Of a stretch of DNA of 64,000 nucleotides, positions 56,370-64,000 are shown in pieces. The notes beneath the pieces were generated by a model. That model saw only the letters and a list, made by a program, of their open reading frames with translations, had not been told where the DNA came from and ran no database searches. The DNA comes from UBA1930 sp943368475 (GTDB lineage: Bacteria; Bacteroidota; Bacteroidia; Chitinophagales; Chitinophagaceae). A program made the translations under genes and the position numbers. Within the stretch, counting starts at the first letter, position 1. Every line of letters starts with the position of its first letter. The stretch is from assembly GCA_943368475.1 (NCBI GenBank), contig CALRLF020000006.1:1-64000 (forward strand), written 5' to 3'.

Positions 56370-57464
56370 CTATAACTTTTTATACTTTTTTTGATATGCA
56401 ATCAATAAGCCAATAACATCATTGTAACTTTCTACACCACGAGTTTGTTGATTTGCTTTCAAATACTGACTGTATATTTGAGTCATTACAGGGGCTATAT
56501 GATTTCTTTTTTTTGAAAAATAGTTTCTAATGTCGAGTAAATCTTTTCTAACTAAACTGTCTAACTCCCAGCCATGTGTTTCTGCAGTATCCATCATATA
56601 CAACTCCATTGCTGCATACTTATATAAATCGATATATACTGAATATTTAAAGTAAGCATCGTTACTGTTACTACAAGTAAGGTAACCTACAAAATTGGCT
56701 TCATCTTCACTTGCATAACCCAATTGATGGGCTATTTCATGGCAAGTAACAAATGGAGCCAACACTTTAGGCATATCTGTAGTTACTTGGGCTTCTCCAC
56801 TAAATGGATTGTAATAACCTGTGAAGCCTACATAATGACTAAGATTACTGAATAAACTTGTTTTTATTGACGCAGATTGATATTGAAGAAAAGGAAATTC
56901 ACTACTTTTCAATTTATATAACTGGGTACTTTGTTTAAAAATAGTTTCAAATGAGGGATTGGGTAATTCCTTGGTTGTAATTAACTTTCTTGTAGCATTC
57001 AATTTATCAATCAATTCGCAAGTCAATGCTTTTACTTCATCTTTTGTATAAACTTCATTGTTTATTTTTAGTTGATGAGCTATTCCTTTACGATTATAAT
57101 TCAATCCCCATGCAATATTAAATACAATAAATACCCAAAGTAATGTTCTAAAAAAACTGCCAATTGCAACAAATAATTTTTGTTTGTAAATCTCTTTTCT
57201 AATAACAGCTCGAATGCCCATGACTACTAAAAAAAACACTCGAATTAACACAATTCCATAAAAAATATCTCCTAAGCTAATTGAAATCCAACCTGTAATT
57301 TTTCTAACAACTTTACTTATGTTTTGGTAAATACCATTGCTATAATACTCTTCTAAAAAAGAAGGAAACAACTTAACCACTACAATACAAAAAACTAAAC
57401 TTAATGGCAGTATCCATTGTTTTAGATATTGATTAATACTGAATTTATTTTTTACTTCTTGCAT
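56370..57464 (-). CDS. DUF3810 membrane protein with metalloprotease-like HExxH motif
   Basis: 364 residues. Three hydrophobic segments lie in the first ~125 residues (ILPLSLVFCIVVVKLFP, IFYGIVLIRVFFLVVMG, LLWVFIVFNIAWGLNYN), followed by a soluble domain with CHEIAHQLGYASEDEANFVG. The HExxH and the downstream Glu are typical zinc-peptidase ligands and match DUF3810. The protease activity and substrate are unknown for this family. No neighbour suggests a role. Confidence 0.85.
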   Translation of the reverse strand: MQEVKNKFSINQYLKQWILPLSLVFCIVVVKLFPSFLEEYYSNGIYQNISKVVRKITGWISISLGDIFYGIVLIRVFFLVVMGIRAVIRKEIYKQKLFVAIGSFFRTLLWVFIVFNIAWGLNYNRKGIAHQLKINNEVYTKDEVKALTCELIDKLNATRKLITTKELPNPSFETIFKQSTQLYKLKSSEFPFLQYQSASIKTSLFSNLSHYVGFTGYYNPFSGEAQVTTDMPKVLAPFVTCHEIAHQLGYASEDEANFVGYLTCSNSNDAYFKYSVYIDLYKYAAMELYMMDTAETHGWELDSLVRKDLLDIRNYFSKKRNHIAPVMTQIYSQYLKANQQTRGVESYNDVIGLLIAYQKKYKKL

Positions 57465-57509
57465 TTGTTGTGTAAATAAACAGCAGTTTTTTGGTATTTG
57501 AAAAATAAA

Positions 57510-57534
57510 AAAGTCCTTTTAAAAAAAGGACTTT
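57510..57534 (-). terminator. Terminator of the tandem T9SS pair
   Basis: Arms AAAGTCCTTT and AAAGGACTTT around a 5-base loop, followed on the minus strand by TTTTTATTTTT. It lies 24 bp after the stop of the 420-residue T9SS gene. Confidence 0.8.
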
Positions 57535-57558
57535 ACAAATAAATTATTTATAATCACT

Positions 57559-58821
57559 TTACTTTACAAATCTTTCCATTAACAAGCCATTGCTTTTGGT
57601 ATTACTAATTTTTACAGTGTATATACCTGTTACCAAATGAGCAACATCTAATGTAATTAAGTTGCTATTCGTGCTTTTAACTTGCATAATTTGCTGACCA
57701 TATACATTGAATATTGAAAGCGTAACATCGGTGGCATCAAAATCGTTTAGCTGTATATTCAATTTACTTTTTACAGGATTTGGATAAAGGCTAATTGAAC
57801 CAATATTGGCACTAGTATTTTTAATTGAAATAACTGATGAATACATTGATTTACCGTCTTTATCAACTTGTTTTAAACGATAGTAATTAATTCCAGTTAA
57901 TGGCCTGTTATCTGTAATATTATACAACAAATTTGTGTTGCTATTTCCTTGAACTGACTTAGCATTTAATTTACCAATACTACTAAATTGAATTCCATTT
58001 GCAGAGCGTTCAACATCAAAATAAGCATTGCTTATTTCGCTAGTTGTTTGCCATTGAATTAAATGATTATTTTTCTCTCTAGCTACTGAAAAATTACTAA
58101 TTGAAACAGGTAAAGTTCCTGGTTTAAAAATATAAGATTGGTTGGTAGCAGGCTTAGTTGCAATTGTAGTAACTTCTGTTGTAGTACTTACAGAAGGAGC
58201 AGCTGTTAAATTGCTTAAAGAAATGAAATTATTGTTGCCAGTACCAATTGCTGTTAACCCTACAGAAGCTGAAGAGGAGACAGGTGTGCCAGTTTCTTGT
58301 TTGTAAGCAAACTCAATCCAGTTAGATGTTTCATACAATTTCACTTGAAAAGAAATACATGCAGCACTTGCACCAAACCCCCATCTTGCATTTACCCATT
58401 CTACTATAAAAACTCTGTTTGGAGCAGATCCTGTGGTTGTATATTTTATATTATTGGTACTTTGTAAATTAATATCATCCCATAATGGAGCAACAATAGG
58501 TCTTTGTCCTGTTACGCCTGTTGCCAGGTTATTGGTAATATAAGAATCATTCAATGTTCCAAAACTAATAAAGCCATTTGTTGAAATAGATACCTCGGTG
58601 TAAGTATTGCTACTATTATAACCAAAAGAAAACCCAATAGGAATATTTGTTGCAAAGCCTTCATCGGCAATTGGATCGTTTCCATTTCCAGATAAAAAAG
58701 GAACTGTTCCTGTGATAGAAGTGTAAGTGTTTGTTGTAGCAGTAAAAGAATAATTCATTTGTGCCTTTACAAGTGTAATAGAGCTAAAAAACACAATTAG
58801 TGTTCTGTATAAAATTTTCAT
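57559..58821 (-). CDS. T9SS-secreted protein, paralogue of its upstream neighbour
   Basis: 420 residues with a signal peptide ending LVKAQ. The N-terminal domain (about 22-225) has NGFISFGTLND, IVAPLWDDI and FIVEWVNARWGF, a beta-sandwich often found in Bacteroidota surface proteins that I cannot name with certainty. An ERSANGIQFSSIGKL Fn3-like stretch (about 265-330) and a sorting domain with LYPNPVKSKLNI (about 344-420) follow. No catalytic motif. Its start is 15 bp after the stop of the next gene, so they form one unit. Confidence 0.85.
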   Translation of the reverse strand: MKILYRTLIVFFSSITLVKAQMNYSFTATTNTYTSITGTVPFLSGNGNDPIADEGFATNIPIGFSFGYNSSNTYTEVSISTNGFISFGTLNDSYITNNLATGVTGQRPIVAPLWDDINLQSTNNIKYTTTGSAPNRVFIVEWVNARWGFGASAACISFQVKLYETSNWIEFAYKQETGTPVSSSASVGLTAIGTGNNNFISLSNLTAAPSVSTTTEVTTIATKPATNQSYIFKPGTLPVSISNFSVAREKNNHLIQWQTTSEISNAYFDVERSANGIQFSSIGKLNAKSVQGNSNTNLLYNITDNRPLTGINYYRLKQVDKDGKSMYSSVISIKNTSANIGSISLYPNPVKSKLNIQLNDFDATDVTLSIFNVYGQQIMQVKSTNSNLITLDVAHLVTGIYTVKISNTKSNGLLMERFVK

Positions 58822-58836
58822 ATCTATAAATTCTTT

Positions 58837-60894
58837 CTATTGTTTAACAAACATTTTTGCTTCAGATTCTCCACCAATTACAGCATTCATTTTTGAGTAA
58901 TAAATACCAGGTGCAAACTTACTTACGTCGACCCTGATGATATTATCTCCAATGGATAGGGTAACTGGAATTTCGAGTACCAATTTGCCATAACTATCTA
59001 CAATTCTAAATCTTGTTCTTGCATTGTACGGAGAGTAGATAATTGCAGTTAGTATATCTTTTGCAGGATTTGGATACATTTTACTTAACACCAACTTAGG
59101 CTCTACTAATCCTGCAACTTTTATGGTTTGTGAATAGAATTGGTTACTATCTAAATCAGTTATTTTAAGACGATAATAATCGATTGTATTTGGCTTGGTA
59201 TCTTGTTCAGCATAATCTAAACCGAAAGCACTGTTTCCATTTAAAGCTTTGGTTTGTATTATTGATATAGAAGTAAAGTTTATACCATCGGCACTTCTTT
59301 GCAATTCAAAATGCCTGTTTCTAATTTCGGCAGAAGTTCTCCAATTAATTTGATTGATATTATTGTTTTTAATACCTGTGAACCTTACAAATTTTACTGG
59401 CAAAGGTTTTACTTTTTCTGTTTCAATATCATCTATCCATAAAGAAGCAATGTTTTTATCTGATATACATCTAAACGCAATAAAATAAACATCATCTGAT
59501 GGAGGTGCAAAAGAAAAGGCAGTATCCTTAAAACTCAGCTGATTAATTTTAATATTTCTATAAATGGTTTGCCAACCAGTCATATTATCATTGAGCTTGG
59601 TGCCAATCTTAATTTCAAGCTTTTGGATTCCACTTATAGTATCGCTAGCTCTAAATTTAAATTTTGTTCTGTAGGTATTACCGCCTTCTAATTGCATGCC
59701 AGGCAATACAAACCATGCATCAGTACTTTGCATATCATCTCCTCTTACACTTAATACATTGTTGTAAGGAGGCAAGGCCGACAGTGCCATAGTTCTCCAT
59801 TCATTTCCTCCAAATGGATTGGCAACAGTTGTAATTTCAGGAATTGCAGGTGTAGCAATTCTTTCAAATTTTTCTACATAAGGTAAGCTCACTTCGTGTA
59901 AGGTTTTAAACGGAATTGTAACCCATGCACTTTTGCCATTTGAAGAACAAGTTGTTCTAACATGAATAAAATATTGTGTACCCGGATTTAAATTATCTAC
60001 ACTAATACTTTTAGACGTTGTTGTAACAAAAACTTCTGGTTGCATTTCGGATGTTGTAACAGCATAATCATAAGAACCAATGGTTATACTATTCCACGAA
60101 AAGCTGATTTTTCTAGAGTTAAATTCGTTTACCAACAATGCCTCTGGCAAAGAGCAGGTACCAGGTTCAAACTCAAATGCCAAACCTGTTGGAGGCTTGG
60201 TATTAATTGTATTGAACTCCTTGATACCACTTACAGCTGCATTGGCTGTTAAATTGTTAACCGATAAAAAACTACCCAAACATTTTGAACATGTAGCAAT
60301 ACCAATAGAAGCACTGGCATTGGCAGGATTGCCATTTAATGATTTATAAACGAATTGTATTTTATTTGACCCTTCGAATAAAATCATTTGAAAAGAAATC
60401 ACTGTATCCAGATTATTATAATCCCACATTACATTCCCCCACTCAACTGTAAAAGTTCTATTGGGAGCAACACCTACAGTTTTATATTTCAAGGAGGCTG
60501 TATCTGATAACCATAAGTCATCCCACAATGGTGCAATAATTGGACGAGCATTATCTTGCAAAGGTCCAGAAGTTAAATTATTTTTACTGTAACGTTCGTT
60601 TACATCCATTGCAAATCCAGCACCAAACGTTACGAATCCATTTGCATTAATATTTAAGTGAGTATAAGTATTGTTGTTGAAATTAAATGAAAAACCAATT
60701 GGAACCTGATTTGAAAAACCTTCATCTTCTTCATAATATCCTGTAGGTTTTGGATTGAACAATGGAGGCTGAGTAGCATTTACCAATGGTGTATAGACTG
60801 ATTGCACCACTTTAAAGGTATAGTTTACCTGTGCAGTGGTTTGCACTGCTGTAAATGCTAACAATAAAATAATGAGAGTACTAATATTTTTCAT
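58837..60894 (-). CDS. T9SS-secreted protein with Fn3 domain, first of a paralogous pair
   Basis: 685 residues from the ATG at 60894, which begins a signal peptide (MKNIS... ending TTAQ). The N-terminal domain (about 25-245; NGFVTFGAGF, IIAPLWDDLWL, FTVEWGNVMWDY) is homologous to the downstream gene. Then an Fn3 domain (about 250-335), an adhesion-like beta-sandwich (about 340-500, ending SLWIDDIE), an ERS-type... segment LQRSADGINFTSIS and a sorting domain with MYPNPAKDIL (about 605-685). Surface exposure is expected; function is unknown. Confidence 0.85.
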   Translation of the reverse strand: MKNISTLIILLLAFTAVQTTAQVNYTFKVVQSVYTPLVNATQPPLFNPKPTGYYEEDEGFSNQVPIGFSFNFNNNTYTHLNINANGFVTFGAGFAMDVNERYSKNNLTSGPLQDNARPIIAPLWDDLWLSDTASLKYKTVGVAPNRTFTVEWGNVMWDYNNLDTVISFQMILFEGSNKIQFVYKSLNGNPANASASIGIATCSKCLGSFLSVNNLTANAAVSGIKEFNTINTKPPTGLAFEFEPGTCSLPEALLVNEFNSRKISFSWNSITIGSYDYAVTTSEMQPEVFVTTTSKSISVDNLNPGTQYFIHVRTTCSSNGKSAWVTIPFKTLHEVSLPYVEKFERIATPAIPEITTVANPFGGNEWRTMALSALPPYNNVLSVRGDDMQSTDAWFVLPGMQLEGGNTYRTKFKFRASDTISGIQKLEIKIGTKLNDNMTGWQTIYRNIKINQLSFKDTAFSFAPPSDDVYFIAFRCISDKNIASLWIDDIETEKVKPLPVKFVRFTGIKNNNINQINWRTSAEIRNRHFELQRSADGINFTSISIIQTKALNGNSAFGLDYAEQDTKPNTIDYYRLKITDLDSNQFYSQTIKVAGLVEPKLVLSKMYPNPAKDILTAIIYSPYNARTRFRIVDSYGKLVLEIPVTLSIGDNIIRVDVSKFAPGIYYSKMNAVIGGESEAKMFVKQ

Positions 60895-60937
60895 GAGAAA
60901 CTGGATTTTGCCCAAAAAACACCTCCTTAAAACAAAA

Positions 60938-60970
60938 AAAAAGCACTTTTATTGTGTAAAAGTGCTTTTT
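60938..60970 (-). terminator. Terminator of the small membrane protein gene
   Basis: 14-bp arms AAAAAGCACTTTTA and complement around TTGTG, 41 bp after the stop at 61012 on the minus strand, with an A/T-run on each side. Confidence 0.8.
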
Positions 60971-61011
60971 GAGTATTAGTACCAAATAGTTTTTTGCAGA
61001 AATTACGCAAA

Positions 61012-61410
61012 CTAGACTCCTTGTTTTATCTTAATTTTTGGCATGAAAACACATAGCTGAATGATGATAGCAAGAAACACCAACAAATACAATCCTGCTT
61101 TTACCTGAGGACATTCAGGGCGGCACATAGTAAAAATGATGTAATTTTTTATAGCCCAGCTCAGGTTTAAAAAACCAATAAATAAGTTGGTTCTCTTTGC
61201 CCAAATTTTTGGAACCAGAAAAAGTATAATCAGTAAACAACAAAAAAATGTATGTGGAATGATTTGTCTGCCAAATGTTAAGCTGTTGTTTATTTTACCA
61301 TTTAACCCATTTAAAGTAAGGTTTAAAGATTCTACATAAATCCATGGCAAAAAACAAATACCAATTAAAGCCAATGCTGCTATAATACCTATTTGCTGAG
61401 AATATTTCAT
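61012..61410 (-). CDS. Small four-helix membrane protein, unknown function
   Basis: 132 residues with four predicted transmembrane segments (IGIIAALALIGICFLPWIY, TFFCCLLIILFLVPKIW, LFIGFLNLSWAIKNYIIF and LYLLVFLAIIIQLCVFM). A CRPECPQ loop sits between the last two. I do not recognise a family. It has its own terminator and possibly its own promoter, so it is probably a single-gene unit. Confidence 0.6.
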   Translation of the reverse strand: MKYSQQIGIIAALALIGICFLPWIYVESLNLTLNGLNGKINNSLTFGRQIIPHTFFCCLLIILFLVPKIWAKRTNLFIGFLNLSWAIKNYIIFTMCRPECPQVKAGLYLLVFLAIIIQLCVFMPKIKIKQGV

Positions 61411-61437
61411 AAAGTGCTTAGTAATTTAGAATAGTCG

Positions 61438-61445
61438 CAAATGTA
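61438..61445 (-). promoter_or_regulatory. Possible -7 box of the small membrane protein gene
   Basis: TACATTTG on the minus strand, 28 bases upstream of the ATG at 61410, matches TAnnTTTG. No clear -33 element. Confidence 0.35.
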
Positions 61446-61491
61446 AAGCATTGTTTTAGATAGAAACTTACTTAAAAAAAGAAGAGCTCAT

Positions 61492-62205
61492 TTACAAATA
61501 CAGATAGTAAGGAGCTAATAAGTTTTTAAAACTATCACTGTATTGATTGCTTGCTTCTTTTATTACTATTTCTTGAGTTGTTATCGTTTCAATTACCTGG
61601 GTTGAAAAAAATAAAATACTTCTAAAGTAGTTGTGTGTAGGTGTTTGTTTTACAAGTATTTTTTTAACTAGGTACAAGTCTTTAACCTTCGCCTCAAAAG
61701 CTGCTGCTCTTGCAAAAGGTAATAAAATAGCAAAATATCCATTTGGCTTGAGCATTTTTTTTACAGTAGCTGCCAATTCATCAAAATTGAGTTCGGTGCT
61801 ATGCAATGCCATATTTTTTTGATTATTCGAGCTTTTTAAATCATGCTCAAAAAAAGGAGGATTGCTGATAATACAATCATATAATTTCAGTGTTTGAAAA
61901 TTTTGAATAGCAGTATGATGTACATATAATCGACTTTGCCAATTACTACTTGCAAAATTTTGCGTTGCTTGTTCGGCTGCTCCACCATCAATTTCCACAG
62001 CATCTATCATTGCAGTTGTTTGTTGTGCAAGCATTAAACTTAACAGCCCTGTTCCTGTACCAATATCTAATATTGAATTAGCTGATTGAGAGCTCATAAA
62101 ATTGGCTACAAATGCTCCAAACAAACAAGCATCTGTGGCAACCTTCATACCACACATATCTTGGTGAACAATGAACTCTTTAAATTGAAAATAAGTATTG
62201 GCCAT
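61492..62205 (-). CDS. trmN6: tRNA1(Val) (adenine-37-N6)-methyltransferase (YfiC/TrmN6)
   Basis: 237 residues, close to the family's usual length. Class I methyltransferase motifs are present: motif I ILDIGTGTGLLSLMLA binds SAM, and IISNPPFFEH is the NPPF active-site motif of N6-adenine methyltransferases. The opening FQFKEFIVHQDMCGMKVATD is typical of YfiC. It should methylate A37 of tRNA-Val. Its ATG directly follows the sdaA stop with no gap, so the two are cotranscribed. Confidence 0.9.
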   Translation of the reverse strand: MANTYFQFKEFIVHQDMCGMKVATDACLFGAFVANFMSSQSANSILDIGTGTGLLSLMLAQQTTAMIDAVEIDGGAAEQATQNFASSNWQSRLYVHHTAIQNFQTLKLYDCIISNPPFFEHDLKSSNNQKNMALHSTELNFDELAATVKKMLKPNGYFAILLPFARAAAFEAKVKDLYLVKKILVKQTPTHNYFRSILFFSTQVIETITTQEIVIKEASNQYSDSFKNLLAPYYLYL

Positions 62206-63645
62206 TTAGCATTCACTTAAACTTAATGGAATATGAATAGCCAAACCACCATCGGCAGTTTCTTTGTACTTGCTGTTCATGTCTAATGCAGTATCCCACA
62301 TAGTTTTAATTACTTTATCTAAACTCACTTTTGCAAAATCGGGGGTGCTTTGTAATGCCAATTGAGAAGCTGTTATTGCTTTAATTGCCCCCATTGTATT
62401 TCTTTCTATACATGGAACTTGTACCAAGCCTCCAATTGGGTCACAGGTTAAACCCAAGTGATGTTCCATCGCAATTTCAGCAGCCATTAAAGCTTGTTTT
62501 TGTGAACCGCCTAAACATTCAGTTAATGCAGCAGCAGCCATTGCTGATGATACACCAATTTCAGCCTGACAGCCACCCATTGCTGCTGAAATGGTTGCTC
62601 CTTTTTTAAAAATACTGCCTACTTCGGCAGCAGTTTGTAAAAATCGTATGATTTTATCATCATCTAGATGGCCATCTAGATGATTGCAAAAAATTACAAA
62701 ATATTGCAGTACTGCAGGTATAACACCAGCTGCTCCATTTGTAGGAGCAGTAACTACCCTTCCAAAACTTGCATTCTCTTCGTTCACTGCTAAAGCAAAA
62801 CAACTTACCCAATCTAAAATATAATTAAACCCATTACCACCATTTTTAATGCATTGTTGCCACTCATCATAATTGTTATAAACTTGTTGAGCCAATAATT
62901 TTTTATTTAAATCGAATGCTCTTCTTCTTACTTGTAACCCACCTGGTAATTCTCCTTTTGTGTGACAACCTCTATAAATACAATCTTTCATGGTTTGCCA
63001 AATTCTCAGTATTCCATTTTTTGTATCTTTTTCGCTACGCCAAATGGTTTCATTTTCAGCAACCACTTCACTAATAGGCATACCTGTTTTCATGCACCAA
63101 TGCAATAAATCATCGGCTGTATTTATTGGAAAAGGTAAATCTACAGCTGCTTGTTGATTTGCGTTCTCTCCTTCTTTAACTACAAAACCACCTCCAATAG
63201 AATAATAAGTTTCGCTAAAATGTGCTCCATTTTCCAATTCCACCAAAAACGATAATCCATTTGGATGAAAAGGCAAAGTCTCATTGAATAAAAATTGAAT
63301 ATTGGTTGCTGGATTAAAAGGAATTTCAACAGCATTGCCAATCAACATTTTCTTTTCAGCAGATATGGTATTGATTTTTGGTGTGATAGAATTTACATCG
63401 ATTGTTTCAGGATTTTCATTACACAATCCCAAAATTACAGCTACATCAGTTCCATGACCTTTGCCAGTTTTTGCCAATGAACCATACAATAAAACATTAA
63501 TGGAGGCCACTTCTTTCAAAGAAGATTTTTGCTCTATGGTTTGAATACATTTTAAAGCAGCTTTCCAAGGCCCCAATGTGTGACTGCTGGATGGACCAAC
63601 GCCAATTTTAAACATATCAAAAACCGAAATTGATTCGTGTGGCAT
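62206..63645 (-). CDS. sdaA: L-serine ammonia-lyase (single-chain, iron-sulfur type)
   Basis: 479 residues from the ATG at 63645, which gives MPHESISVFDMFKIGVGPSS; six more codons are possible upstream. The protein joins the beta domain (IGVGPSSSHTLGPWKAA) and the alpha domain (APTNGAAGVIPAVLQY, AAMGGCQAEIGVSSAMAAAA, DPIGGLVQVPCIERN) in one chain, as in E. coli SdaA. The three Cys of the alpha domain hold the 4Fe-4S cluster. It converts L-serine to pyruvate and ammonia in the cytoplasm. Confidence 0.95.
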   Translation of the reverse strand: MPHESISVFDMFKIGVGPSSSHTLGPWKAALKCIQTIEQKSSLKEVASINVLLYGSLAKTGKGHGTDVAVILGLCNENPETIDVNSITPKINTISAEKKMLIGNAVEIPFNPATNIQFLFNETLPFHPNGLSFLVELENGAHFSETYYSIGGGFVVKEGENANQQAAVDLPFPINTADDLLHWCMKTGMPISEVVAENETIWRSEKDTKNGILRIWQTMKDCIYRGCHTKGELPGGLQVRRRAFDLNKKLLAQQVYNNYDEWQQCIKNGGNGFNYILDWVSCFALAVNEENASFGRVVTAPTNGAAGVIPAVLQYFVIFCNHLDGHLDDDKIIRFLQTAAEVGSIFKKGATISAAMGGCQAEIGVSSAMAAAALTECLGGSQKQALMAAEIAMEHHLGLTCDPIGGLVQVPCIERNTMGAIKAITASQLALQSTPDFAKVSLDKVIKTMWDTALDMNSKYKETADGGLAIHIPLSLSEC

Positions 63646-63660
63646 AGAAATCTTTATTAG

Positions 63661-63668
63661 CAAATATA
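63661..63668 (-). promoter_or_regulatory. Possible -7 box of sdaA-trmN6
   Basis: TATATTTG on the minus strand, 15 bases upstream of the sdaA ATG, matches TAnnTTTG. No clear -33 element. Confidence 0.35.
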
Positions 63669-63946
63669 GCTTTGTTTAAGACGTGCATCGAATCATTAAA
63701 ATCGTCCATTTTTGGGAAGCTAAATTTCAAAAAAAGAAAAAAAGAAAAAAAAATCTGTTTTCACAACAAAATCCAAGTTCACAAAAAAATCACACAACTG
63801 CTACTGGCATTGAGTTTTAGCCAATTTTATTATTTTTTTTATTGCACATTATTTTTTGGCACAGTATTCATAATTAATCAGCATAATCCAATACGTGTAA
63901 AACTGATTTCTTTACTCAATTTAGTAAACACAGTAAAATAAACAAT

Positions 63947-64000
63947 ATGCGTATTAAAGTTTTTTTAGCCCTTATTCTTTTGGCATTAGCGGTTTTAGCT
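63947..64000 (+). CDS. Start of an exported or membrane protein, truncated by the window
   Basis: An ATG at 63947 opens 18 codons to the edge, reading MRIKVFLALILLALAVLA, which is a good signal peptide or membrane anchor. The identity cannot be told. The ~280 bases before it are A/T-rich, with no convincing gene, and may hold its promoter. Confidence 0.5.
   Translation, partial: MRIKVFLALILLALAVLA

Noticed and set aside
63672..63941. 89-codon plus-strand frame upstream of the truncated exported protein
   Set aside because: Begins in a poly-A/Lys-rich tract, shows no recognisable domain, and covers the A/T-rich region expected to carry the promoters of sdaA and the next gene.

Overview
The window is a low-GC stretch of a Bacteroidota chromosome, most likely from the Chitinophagales (Chitinophagaceae-like). 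The evidence is four proteins with type IX secretion (T9SS) C-terminal tails of the YPNP type, TAnnTTTG-type promoter boxes, weak Shine-Dalgarno signals, a TonB-dependent receptor with a carboxypeptidase-regulatory N-terminus, and single-copy housekeeping genes of Bacteroidota type (single-chain serine dehydratase, DUF3810, DLNGT-type HAD hydrolase). Genus cannot be fixed from the sequence alone. Nearly all of the window is coding. I see no tRNA, rRNA, CRISPR array, transposase, integrase or prophage.

Layout. 1-6337 (-): most of a giant beta-helix/Ig-like T9SS adhesin-type protein that runs off the left edge. 6731-8911 (-): rpsG, rpsL (without fusA) and ilvE. 8982-11012 (+): an uncharacterised protein, rdgB, a small membrane protein and a hotdog thioesterase. 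11020-16694 (-): a dipeptidyl peptidase IV and a TonB-dependent receptor fused to a calcium-binding TSP3 linker and an OmpA domain. 16989-20649: gamma-glutamyltransferase (+), an acyltransferase-3 membrane protein (-) and a HAD hydrolase (-). 20765-49825: a pectin/rhamnogalacturonan-type carbohydrate region (below). 49915-57464: holA, a DEDD exonuclease, a coiled-coil membrane protein, tilS, glnS and a DUF3810 membrane protein. 57559-60894: two paralogous T9SS proteins in tandem. 61012-63645: a small membrane protein, trmN6 and sdaA. The first 18 codons of a further exported protein reach the right edge.

The carbohydrate region holds a PL4-type rhamnogalacturonan lyase coupled to a DUF6250-like protein, a formylglycine sulfatase, a GH105 unsaturated rhamnogalacturonyl hydrolase, a 1945-residue T9SS-secreted pectate-lyase-like protein, an operon-like run of GH2, DUF4450 and GH65-like genes, another T9SS protein and a GH35 beta-galactosidase. 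The genes suggest a route: lyases cut the backbone outside the cell or in the periplasm, GH105 removes unsaturated uronic acid ends, and GH2/GH35/DUF4450/GH65-like enzymes trim side chains. There is no SusC/SusD pair and no transcription factor in the cluster. A lactate-utilisation operon (lutA, lutB, lutC) sits in its middle, and the sulfatase starts 16 bp after lutC.

Besides genes, several short repeat families lie in spacers and occasionally inside genes: six copies or partial copies of a GTGTGCGACGCCA motif, a GGGCGTGCCC-type element at 43878-43976, a degenerate 'cacagag' element at 23153-23230, and a heptamer array that adds a peptide to TilS. The most unusual coding features are the TonB receptor-OmpA fusion, the (AG)7 tract in a surface-protein signal peptide, and a possible HolD/UDG-like protein upstream of rdgB.
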